The position numbers were made by a program, and so were the translations under genes. From contig JAYQPE010000018.1 of the NCBI GenBank assembly GCA_038145175.1, positions 1 to 7,751 of the forward strand: DNA of 7,751 nt, written 5' to 3'. The notes under the pieces are model-generated. The model saw nothing but the letters and a program-made list of their open reading frames with translations. It ran no database searches and was not told the origin of the DNA. The stretch is from ATZT02 sp038145175 (GTDB lineage Bacteria > Actinomycetota > Actinomycetes > S36-B12 > UBA5976). Shown one piece after another: positions 1-6,067 of this stretch; within the stretch, counting starts at the first letter, position 1; every line of letters starts with the position of its first letter.

Positions 1-977
1 GTTATAGACCAACCACCTGATTCAAATGGAATAATAAATGCATCTCCTTGATTAATTTCAAAATTCCCTTGTTTTTCAGTGCTAATTACACCATTTCCAT
101 CCGTTGCTAAAAGAATAGAAAAGCCAGGAGGAAATTCAATAGTTGCATTGTTTGGCTTTATTAAATGAGATCTAAAATATGGATCTGCTTGAACAGGCAG
201 CATGCTTTGCATCAACGTGGAATCTGAGTTTTCAGAAACTACAAATTTTTCAATTTCAGATTTTTCTAATGCATTTAATTCAAGTGCTTGCAAAGCTAAA
301 TCAAAACCAAGATTTAAATGCCCATCTTTTTTACCATCTATGGCAAAACCTTCCCACTCTAAAAGTATTGAAAAATCAGTAGGTTCTTGAAGCTCTAGAA
401 TAAAAATCTTTTCTGCAATAGCATGAGGAATTCCTGCTGGAATTAAAATTCCTTCACCTTTTTTTACTTTTCTTTTATTTAAAGAATTTACTAAACCATT
501 AGTGTCTTCATTTTCAACCATGGTTTTAACTTTTGATAATGACATATTCTTAGAAAAACCAATTCCAACCCAAGCATCACTTGGTGCATCCAACACAATC
601 CAAGCTTCAGTTTTACCATGTGGCACACCTAAATGTTGTTTAGCAAAATTTCTTTTTGGATGATAGTGAACTGGAAGTCTTTGTTCTGGATCCAATAATT
701 TAACTAATAATTCAATACTTGATCCATATCTTGAAACGTGAGCTTTACCTAACCAGGATTCAGGATTTGTTAAAACACTTTCTCTTAAAGTTGTGCCATC
801 TTCTAAAACAGTTAAACCTTGATTATCTGTGCCAAAACGAGTTGTAGTTGAGCCCAACCATTCTTCAGGTCGCATAGGTCCACCTGGACCTTTTCGTAAT
901 TTTCCAATTCGATTTCCACCTTTATAAAAGTGGTCAAATTGATTAGCTAATAACTTGATGGGCTTTGCTATTAACAA
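1..977 (-). CDS. manA: Mannose-6-phosphate isomerase, class I (3' end cut by window edge)
   Basis: Likely interconverts fructose-6-phosphate and mannose-6-phosphate in the cytoplasm, feeding GDP-mannose and envelope glycan synthesis. I translated it by hand: 325 codons are visible with no stop before the left edge. It has the cupin metal site of class I isomerases: the HYH pair (H104, H106), the HGKTEAW segment (E124) and the IPAGIPHAI segment (H185). The N-terminal KPIKLLANQFDHFYKGG and the EEWLGSTTTRFG stretch also fit the family. I chose a TTG start at 977 because a TAA lies in frame at 996-998, no other usual start codon lies between, and AGGGAG sits 10 nt upstream. It starts 18 nt after the SpoIID gene, so it probably belongs to the same transcript. 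The C-terminal end is missing, so intactness cannot be judged. Family assignment is secure; substrate specificity is inferred. Confidence 0.9.
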   Translation of the reverse strand, partial: MLIAKPIKLLANQFDHFYKGGNRIGKLRKGPGGPMRPEEWLGSTTTRFGTDNQGLTVLEDGTTLRESVLTNPESWLGKAHVSRYGSSIELLVKLLDPEQRLPVHYHPKRNFAKQHLGVPHGKTEAWIVLDAPSDAWVGIGFSKNMSLSKVKTMVENEDTNGLVNSLNKRKVKKGEGILIPAGIPHAIAEKIFILELQEPTDFSILLEWEGFAIDGKKDGHLNLGFDLALQALELNALEKSEIEKFVVSENSDSTLMQSMLPVQADPYFRSHLIKPNNATIEFPPGFSILLATDGNGVISTEKQGNFEINQGDAFIIPFESGGWSI

Positions 978-987
978 GTAAGTAAAT

Positions 988-993
988 CTCCCT
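988..993 (-). promoter_or_regulatory. Shine-Dalgarno site of manA
   Basis: On the minus strand this reads AGGGAG, 10 nt before the TTG at 977-975. It supports that non-ATG start, which also keeps the conserved N-terminal KPIKLLANQ segment. It lies in the 18-nt gap after the upstream gene's stop. Confidence 0.6.
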
Positions 994-995
994 TT

Positions 996-2882
996 TTACA
1001 ATTTACTCTTGTTATAAGCATCTATGATTTTTTGCTTTTCTTCAATAAGTTTCTTTAATTTTTCTTCAGCTAATTGGGCCTCTTTGAGCACAGATTTGGC
1101 ATTATTTAAGGCTGAATTTGCTTCTTTTAGTAATGCTTCTAGTTCATTTTTTCTTTGATTTGCTTCGGCTTTTTGCACTTCTAGTAATTTAATTAATTCA
1201 ATTGATTTTTTCATTATTCGATCTTGAGATTCAGCAAAAAGACTTAAATTCACTAGATTTTCTGTAAATTCAGTTGGGGATGCAGAATTTAACAACACTG
1301 AAATTGTTTCTAAAGAGCCTTGCATATATAAAAGTCTGATTGAATCAGCTACTTGAGATTGTGCATTCAGCGCTTCTTTTTCACGTTGTTCAATATCTGA
1401 AATAATTACAGCTAATTCTTCTTTAGCTTTTTCAATTTCATTTTTAATATTTAAATATTTTTTTCTTGCTTCATCAGTTTGTGTTTTTGCTTGATCTGCT
1501 TTTTCACTTGCTGCCATATATTGGGGAGTTAGTGCTGCAATATCTGCGGCTGCTTGTTGTGCACGATAAGCAAATTCATCAAATCCACTTTGAGTTGGAA
1601 TTCCACCTAATGTATCTGCTAAAGCAATATCGACTGCACCAACAACATAAGTTGATTTTAATTTCATTCTTGCCTGAAAAGTTCTACCCGTTAAAGTTAC
1701 ACTTGCGCCATTTGGATCTTTAGCAACAATTGTTTTGGCAGCGCCACTAATAAATCTTTCAACAACATCAATTGATTGGACACTGGATAAACCAAGAGCT
1801 GTAGCCATTGCACTTTGACTCATTCTTACACCCCAACGTGCATTTGGATTTCTAGCATTTAAAGACCAATTGTCATCAACAGATTGACTCCAAGAAACAT
1901 TTCCACCCCAAGCATCTTTTGTAGACATAGTTCTTCCACCTGTGGATGAGGCAAAGTAAGCAGTTATTACTTTGCCACCAAAAGTTAAGATTGCAGGTTG
2001 ACCAGAATTTGTCGTAGCAGAACTAACTGCATCATTCCAATTACTACTTTCTTTTGATGCACCTACATAAACTTGATCTGTTGAGTTGTTATAAATATGG
2101 CAGCCACAATTTCCTTTTAGACCTTCGTTAACTTTTCCTAATCCATAAGAACGTGATGCCACAACTTGAGAAACTAACGCAGCTTTTGGCCAAGAAGAAC
2201 TCATTTCCCCAATTCCTAATAAATATTCATCAACTAATCGCATAGTTAAAGAGGTATAAAGATCAGGTCTGCCATCATTATTTCCGCCATAAACTACATT
2301 TAATGTTCCATATTTATATCTATGGCCTGGTGAATTTAATAATGAATTTGGATTTGAATCAGGAGTTCCACTATTTGTATTTATTACTCCACCACCACTA
2401 GATATTCGAAAAGATATTTTTTTTCCAGAGCCTCTACTTTCAGCTCTGCCATCATCACCACCACTTGTGACAACTGAAGCACCGTTACTTTCAATTCGAA
2501 TTATGGTTCCAGGACTTATTGTGGCAACAGGATTTCCATCAATCGACATCTCAAGTTGTGCATCATCACTTGTTTTATCTAGTCGAACAAAAACTGCTAA
2601 CTTGTCTTGATTTAAACCAACAGTTATTTGTTTATCACCTGGAGCATCTGCTAAAGATGAGCCTGGGTAATAGTGGTTCAAAATATCTTGCCAACTTCTT
2701 CCATCAAGTGCTTGCCCAAAAGCACCATATTGGCTATAGCCCACACCATGTCCCCAACCTGAACCAACAATGATCCATTCATTGGGCACAGCATTACTTG
2801 GACTTATTAATAATAAATTTGAAATTAAAGAAATAGTAAAACTAGAAATTAATAACTTGCGCCAATGATTTCTTTTTTTCAT
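996..2882 (-). CDS. Secreted SpoIID/LytB-domain protein with C-terminal CwlO/PcsB-like coiled coil
   Basis: Predicted exported lytic-transglycosylase-type enzyme acting on peptidoglycan glycan strands (628 aa). Residues 1-31 form a Sec signal peptide: basic KKRNHWRK, a hydrophobic core, and likely cleavage after SNA. Residues 40-73 carry GWGHGVGYSQYGA and the ILNHYYPG segment, which in classical SpoIID lie at the end of the domain. Residues about 85-205 are beta-rich with Gly/Ser-rich stretches. Residues 217-412 form the SpoIID core: the catalytic Glu is probably E226 in GEMSSSWPKAAL, followed by VVASRSYGL, a CGCH cluster (259-262), ASSTGGRT and RTFQARMKLKST. Residues about 435-628 are a long coiled coil broken by IRLLYMQGSLETISVLLNS (515-533), as in CwlO/PcsB regulatory regions. 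The start is ATG 12 nt after the lysozyme stop, with a good SD. Catalysis is inferred from the family; the role of the coiled coil is my inference. Confidence 0.9.
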   Translation of the reverse strand: MKKRNHWRKLLISSFTISLISNLLLISPSNAVPNEWIIVGSGWGHGVGYSQYGAFGQALDGRSWQDILNHYYPGSSLADAPGDKQITVGLNQDKLAVFVRLDKTSDDAQLEMSIDGNPVATISPGTIIRIESNGASVVTSGGDDGRAESRGSGKKISFRISSGGGVINTNSGTPDSNPNSLLNSPGHRYKYGTLNVVYGGNNDGRPDLYTSLTMRLVDEYLLGIGEMSSSWPKAALVSQVVASRSYGLGKVNEGLKGNCGCHIYNNSTDQVYVGASKESSNWNDAVSSATTNSGQPAILTFGGKVITAYFASSTGGRTMSTKDAWGGNVSWSQSVDDNWSLNARNPNARWGVRMSQSAMATALGLSSVQSIDVVERFISGAAKTIVAKDPNGASVTLTGRTFQARMKLKSTYVVGAVDIALADTLGGIPTQSGFDEFAYRAQQAAADIAALTPQYMAASEKADQAKTQTDEARKKYLNIKNEIEKAKEELAVIISDIEQREKEALNAQSQVADSIRLLYMQGSLETISVLLNSASPTEFTENLVNLSLFAESQDRIMKKSIELIKLLEVQKAEANQRKNELEALLKEANSALNNAKSVLKEAQLAEEKLKKLIEEKQKIIDAYNKSKL

Positions 2883-2890
2883 TTGCGCAA

Positions 2891-2896
2891 ATCCTT
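2891..2896 (-). promoter_or_regulatory. Shine-Dalgarno of the SpoIID gene, overlapping the lysozyme stop codon
   Basis: The minus strand reads TAAGGAT: the TAA (2897-2895) stops the lysozyme gene and AAGGAT (2896-2891) is the SD for the ATG at 2882-2880. A ribosome terminating on the first gene would sit on the initiation region of the second. This supports co-transcription and possible translational coupling. Confidence 0.75.
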
Positions 2897-4340
2897 ATGT
2901 CGCTGCAGGATAACCAGCTAGAGCCAATAATTCTTCTGCAGTTCCTGAAAACACATTCAAATCAATATGTTTACTACTTACTCCAAAATCACGTCCTGGA
3001 CCAGTTTGCGAATATTGCCAAAAAGTCCATGGCAAATTACAACCATCTTTAGTCCACACGGTATTAATACAGCCAACTTTTGGAGATATACCAGGATTTG
3101 ACACATCAAAATAATTTGAAATCCATAAAGGATAATTTGCTAAAGAAGTATCTCCATATAAATGATTTTTTAAAAATGTTGGATTGGAATAAAGTAGAGG
3201 AACTTTTCCCGTTGCATTAGTTACTTTATCCATAAAAGTTTTCACAAAAGCAATTGCTTCTGGATCTGTTACATTTCTAGGAACTCCTGCTTGTTCAAAA
3301 TCTAGAACTAAAGGAAGGGTGCCTTGGGAATAACCACCGTGAGCATTCCATCTTGAAATAACTAAATCTGCTTGATCATTAGCAGCTTGCAAAATTACAT
3401 TCATATCGTCAGTATTTGGTAATTGCGCAAAATGATATTGTCCAACCATTAATCCTGCTGCTTTTGCTGCTGGAATTCGTGGATCTGAATATGCAATAGC
3501 TCTAGCATTTGCATTTGGAGCACCATCTGAAGATTTAATAAAAACATAACGTGCACCTGCTGCATACATTTTGGCAAAATCAACTTCACCTTGGAAACGT
3601 GAAATATCTGTTCCTAAAATTCGTCCATTTGGACCAAGTCCTTCAATTTTTGGCACAACAGAAACTTCTTGTGAATCACTTTCTGCTGCAATTGTTACAC
3701 CAGATGTTGTGACTACTCGGTATTTATATTTAGAAGTTGTACGAGAAGCATTAACTGTAAAGTTAAATGAGCCATCTTCTGCAGTTTTTGCAGAAGCTTT
3801 TTTAACCCATTTCTTTTTCTTTTTGTCATAAATTTGTAATTGCACGCCAACTTTATGAGTTGGTGGATTTACTTTTCCGATAAAACCAATTGGATTTGCA
3901 GGACTTACCGCAGGATTTTGAGTTACAAAATCTAGTTTTGGTTTTTTAAAACTGATAATAAAATTATCAGTTTTAGTTTTATCTTTATTATCAATTACAA
4001 TTCGATAAGTTGTCTTAGCTTTTTTTAAAGGTGCCGTGGTAGTCATTTTCCAAGTACCATCTTCTTTAGTTTTTGTAGAACCGATTGTGGTCCACTTTTC
4101 ACCTTTTTTTGTTTGCCTTAAAATCGTGACATTTTTCTTAACCGGATCAATACTTCCTGAAATGGAAAATTTGGTACCTAATGCAATTTCACTTGGTACA
4201 GGATTAATTAATAAACCTGGTTGACTATTAATAGTGACTAATAAAGGATTAGTTAAAGTTTCTGCAGAGACTGGGTTAATTAAAGAAGTGGTTAAAAAGA
4301 TTGAAAATGCAATACTGACAATTTGTTTTTGTAATTTCAA
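2895..4340 (-). CDS. Secreted GH25 family lysozyme with two Ig-like repeats
   Basis: Predicted exported N-acetylmuramidase cleaving the MurNAc-GlcNAc bond of peptidoglycan (481 aa). Residues 1-26 are a signal peptide ending PVSA. Residues about 40-130 and 135-228 are two Ig-like beta domains with matching ends (KEDGTWKMTTTAP and AEDGSFNFTVNAS), lysine-rich and resembling actinobacterial surface repeats. Residues 241-475 are the GH25 barrel: GTDISRFQG (D245), YVFIKSSDG, GQYHFAQ, LPLVLDFEQ with catalytic D347 and E349, PLLYSNPTF, PLWISNY, WTFWQYSQTGPG and HIDLNVF. C424 and C434 could form a disulfide. The start is a TTG with AGGAG 9 nt upstream and no competing ATG nearby. It is probably first in an operon with the SpoIID gene and manA. 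The family is secure; the basic Ig repeats may bind wall polymers, which is inference. Confidence 0.95.
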   Translation of the reverse strand: MKLQKQIVSIAFSIFLTTSLINPVSAETLTNPLLVTINSQPGLLINPVPSEIALGTKFSISGSIDPVKKNVTILRQTKKGEKWTTIGSTKTKEDGTWKMTTTAPLKKAKTTYRIVIDNKDKTKTDNFIISFKKPKLDFVTQNPAVSPANPIGFIGKVNPPTHKVGVQLQIYDKKKKKWVKKASAKTAEDGSFNFTVNASRTTSKYKYRVVTTSGVTIAAESDSQEVSVVPKIEGLGPNGRILGTDISRFQGEVDFAKMYAAGARYVFIKSSDGAPNANARAIAYSDPRIPAAKAAGLMVGQYHFAQLPNTDDMNVILQAANDQADLVISRWNAHGGYSQGTLPLVLDFEQAGVPRNVTDPEAIAFVKTFMDKVTNATGKVPLLYSNPTFLKNHLYGDTSLANYPLWISNYFDVSNPGISPKVGCINTVWTKDGCNLPWTFWQYSQTGPGRDFGVSSKHIDLNVFSGTAEELLALAGYPAAT

Positions 4341-4349
4341 TTTCAGCTA

Positions 4350-4354
4350 CTCCT
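4350..4354 (-). promoter_or_regulatory. Shine-Dalgarno fixing the TTG start of the lysozyme gene
   Basis: The minus strand reads AGGAG, 9 nt before the TTG at 4340-4338. The signal peptide begins directly at this codon with the basic MKLQKQ segment, so the SD and the protein features agree on a non-ATG start. Confidence 0.75.
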
Positions 4355-4392
4355 GGTAATTCTTAAAGGACTCATGTAAAAAGTTTCCTCAT

Positions 4393-4426
4393 TCCAAAGT
4401 AACACGAGTGACTGGTGTGATTTGGA
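4393..4426 (-). repeat. Imperfect inverted repeat in the leader of the lysozyme operon
   Basis: Outer arms TCCAAA (4393-4398) and TTTGGA (4421-4426) enclose inner arms ACAC (4402-4405) and GTGT (4415-4418), separated by a 3/2-nt internal loop and a 9-nt apical loop. It lies about 50 nt upstream of the TTG start in the 112-bp gap before the lysozyme gene. It could be a protein binding site or an RNA stem-loop in the leader. No T-tract follows directly, so it does not look like a classical terminator. I could not name a convincing promoter in this gap. Confidence 0.35.
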
Positions 4427-4452
4427 TTACGACACTTAAATAGTGAAACCAA

Positions 4453-4920
4453 TCACTTCTTCAGGAAGTTTTTTAAGCCTTGAACAAGCATTTGGTGATC
4501 CTCAACTTGAGGAAGCCCACTAACGCAAGCAATTCCTACAAGTTGTGAATTTACAAATATAGGAAAACCACCACCGTGTGCTGCATAAAGTTCATTATCT
4601 AAACCTGAATTTTCTTCAAATGTTTGATTTTTTTCTTCAAAACTAACTCTGACATACAAACTTGAATGATTAAACTTTTCTACCACTCTAACTTTTCTAT
4701 TTATCCACCAATCATTTTCTGGAGTTGAACCTGAAAGGGCTGCATGAAAAAGAATTTGATCTAATTTTCTAACCTGCACAATTACTGGAGCTTTTTTTAT
4801 AATTGCAATCTTTAATAATTCTTGACCTAAATTAATAGCATCTTCATTTGAAAAAGTGTTTAAAGATAATTCTTTTTCTTCTTTCTCAAGTTGTGCTGTT
4901 GAATATCCACCAGTTGTCAT
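4453..4920 (-). CDS. UPF0303 (DUF336/GlcG-HbpS-like) protein
   Basis: Small soluble protein (155 aa) matching the UPF0303 family, whose yeast member is YBR137W and which is often labelled 'heme-degrading domain-containing'. Seen in the sequence: an N-terminal charged helix with LEKEEKELSLNTF, APVIVQVRKLDQILFHAALSG (residues about 39-59), the DWWINRKVRVVEKF segment with the typical WxxRK, the signature YAAHGGGFPIFV, and the family ending VSGLPQVEDHQMLV. Length is usual for the family and no signal peptide is present. The ATG start has only a weak AGG in front. It is transcribed away from the alcohol dehydrogenase gene and toward the lysozyme gene, 112 bp upstream of the latter. Biochemical function is not established for this family; the heme link comes from distant relatives. 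Confidence 0.85.
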   Translation of the reverse strand: MTTGGYSTAQLEKEEKELSLNTFSNEDAINLGQELLKIAIIKKAPVIVQVRKLDQILFHAALSGSTPENDWWINRKVRVVEKFNHSSLYVRVSFEEKNQTFEENSGLDNELYAAHGGGFPIFVNSQLVGIACVSGLPQVEDHQMLVQGLKNFLKK

Positions 4921-4927
4921 ATGGTTT

Positions 4928-4942
4928 AGCCTAATTCAGGCT
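4928..4942 (-). repeat. Short hairpin just upstream of the UPF0303 start codon
   Basis: A perfect 5-bp inverted repeat (AGCCT, 5-nt spacer, AGGCT) ends 7 nt before the ATG at 4920-4918. The AGG of one arm is the only Shine-Dalgarno-like sequence for this gene, so the stem could mask it if transcription starts far enough upstream. Confidence 0.3.
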
Positions 4943-4943
4943 T

Positions 4944-4971
4944 ATTGTTTAACCTTGCGTTTGCATATCAA
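4944..4971 (-). promoter_or_regulatory. Possible promoter of the UPF0303 gene
   Basis: On the minus strand TTGATA (4971-4966, 5 of 6 to the -35 consensus) and AACAAT (4949-4944, 4 of 6 to the -10) are spaced by 16 nt. Transcription would begin near 4937, giving a leader of about 17 nt. That leader would lack the first arm of the hairpin at 4928-4942, so promoter and hairpin are competing readings. Confidence 0.25.
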
Positions 4972-5010
4972 ACATGCGTGATTTAACCTTAAACCTACTA
5001 ATTAAATATA

Positions 5011-5016
5011 AAGGAG
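5011..5016 (+). promoter_or_regulatory. Shine-Dalgarno fixing the GTG start of the alcohol dehydrogenase gene
   Basis: AAGGAG lies 7 nt before the GTG at 5024-5026. This is an ideal SD spacing and supports GTG as the start; the MIEVKGYAA N-terminus fits the family. Confidence 0.8.
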
Positions 5017-5023
5017 TCTTTAA

Positions 5024-6067
5024 GTGATTGAAGTTAAAGGATATGCAGCACAAAAAGCTAAATCAGATTTAGCACCTTGGACATTTCAAAGAAGATCACT
5101 TGGACCAAATGATGTTTTAGTTGAAATTGAATATGCAGGAATTTGTCATTCAGACATTCACCAAGTTAGAGAAGAATGGGGCGAATCTTTATTCCCAATG
5201 GTTCCAGGTCATGAAATTGCTGGACGAGTTAAAGAAGTTGGATCAAGTGTTACAAAATTTAAACCAGGAATGAAAGCTGGTGTTGGTGTATTTATTGATA
5301 GTTGCAGAAAATGTGAAAACTGTTTAAAAGGTGAAAACCAATATTGTTTAGAAGGAATGACTGGAACTTATAACGGTTATGAAAGAGATGGAAAAACAAT
5401 TGCCCAAGGTGGATACTCCACTGCAATTGTGGTGCATGAAGATTATGTTTTAAACATTCCAGACAATTTAGATATGGCAGGTGTAGCTCCACTACTTTGT
5501 GCAGGAATTACTTTGTATTCACCCCTTAAACATTGGCAAGCAGGAAAAGGTAAAAAAGTTGGAATTATTGGTTTAGGTGGACTAGGCCATATGGGTGTTA
5601 AATTTGCGGTTGCCATGGGAGCAGAAGTTAGTGTTTTGTCACATTCAGCAAATAAAGAACAAGATGCAAAAAACATGGGTGCTCACAACTTTATTTTGAC
5701 AAAAGATGAATCAGTTTTCGATAAATACAAAATGCATTTTGATTTATTAATCAATTCCGTATCTGCCCCACTTGATTTAAATCAATATTTAAATATGTTG
5801 AAACTCAACGGTTCAATAGTCATGGTTGGTTTAAGTGGTCAACCATATCCAATTGATGCATTCCAAATGCTTAATCAAAGAAGAAGAATTGCTGGATCAA
5901 TGATTGGTGGCATGCCAGAAACCCAAGAAATGTTGGATTTTGCTGGTAAACACAACATTGTTAGTGATGTTGAAGTTATTAAAGCTGACTACATTAATAA
6001 AGCTTATGATCGAGTTGTGGCAAGTGATGTTAAATACCGATTCGTAATAGATGCCAAAACCTTTTGA
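5024..6067 (+). CDS. Zinc-dependent, NADP-type alcohol dehydrogenase (CAD/YahK family)
   Basis: Medium-chain dehydrogenase/reductase (347 aa), cytoplasmic, predicted to reduce aldehydes or oxidise primary alcohols. It resembles the cinnamyl-alcohol-dehydrogenase/YahK group, whose members are about 350 aa. Catalytic zinc ligands: C41 (GICHSDIH), H63-E64 (PGHEIAG) and C159 (PLLCAGIT). Structural zinc ligands: C94, C97, C100 and C108. The nucleotide-binding loop GLGGLG is at 183-188. The strand that usually selects the cofactor ends in VLSHSANKEQDA, lacks the acidic residue typical of NAD enzymes and carries K211, so NADP(H) is likely. The C-terminal substrate domain (IAGSMIGGMPETQEML, 289-304) is intact. 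Its last 17 bp overlap the acetyltransferase gene, so the two are co-transcribed. The physiological substrate cannot be read from sequence; broad aldehyde detoxification is an inference. Confidence 0.93.
   Translation: MIEVKGYAAQKAKSDLAPWTFQRRSLGPNDVLVEIEYAGICHSDIHQVREEWGESLFPMVPGHEIAGRVKEVGSSVTKFKPGMKAGVGVFIDSCRKCENCLKGENQYCLEGMTGTYNGYERDGKTIAQGGYSTAIVVHEDYVLNIPDNLDMAGVAPLLCAGITLYSPLKHWQAGKGKKVGIIGLGGLGHMGVKFAVAMGAEVSVLSHSANKEQDAKNMGAHNFILTKDESVFDKYKMHFDLLINSVSAPLDLNQYLNMLKLNGSIVMVGLSGQPYPIDAFQMLNQRRRIAGSMIGGMPETQEMLDFAGKHNIVSDVEVIKADYINKAYDRVVASDVKYRFVIDAKTF

Larger units (their letters stand above)
4921..5023. promoter_or_regulatory. Divergent intergenic region with repeated TTTAACCTT element
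   Basis: This 103-bp gap must serve both the UPF0303 gene (minus) and the alcohol dehydrogenase gene (plus). It contains TTTAACCTT twice (4948-4956 and 4982-4990) and a degenerate third copy, GTTTAGCCT (4924-4932). All three are on the same strand, with start-to-start distances of about 23 and 34 bp. Repeated elements in a divergent promoter may be regulator binding sites, but in such AT-rich DNA chance is possible. I saw no convincing plus-strand -10/-35 pair. Confidence 0.35.

Noticed and set aside
179..390. Two overlapping plus-strand reading frames of 62-67 codons
   Set aside because: They lie opposite the manA reading frame, which shows clear family motifs; they have no SD and low-complexity products.
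1466..2773. Plus-strand frames at 1466-1723 and 2519-2773
   Set aside because: Antisense shadows of the SpoIID gene, with His/Leu/Gln-rich products typical of antisense reading of AT-rich genes.
2660..2780. Frameshift or rearrangement explaining the displaced GHGVGYSQYGA motif
   Set aside because: The reading frame is continuous from signal peptide to coiled coil, and the same order is found in other actinobacterial SpoIID/LytB proteins as I know the family.
4341..4452. Cyclic di-AMP (ydaO-type) riboswitch upstream of the lysozyme gene
   Set aside because: Such riboswitches precede wall hydrolases in actinobacteria, but I could not find the conserved core segments and the gap is short for the motif.
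4455..4474. Plus-strand terminator-like hairpin (ACTTC/GAAGT followed by six T)
   Set aside because: All genes around it are on the minus strand and it lies in the 3' coding end of the UPF0303 gene; a short 5-bp AT-rich stem with no plus-strand transcript to end.
5292..5676. Two minus-strand frames opposite the alcohol dehydrogenase
   Set aside because: Antisense to zinc-ligand and nucleotide-binding motifs of a well-conserved gene; no recognisable motif of their own.
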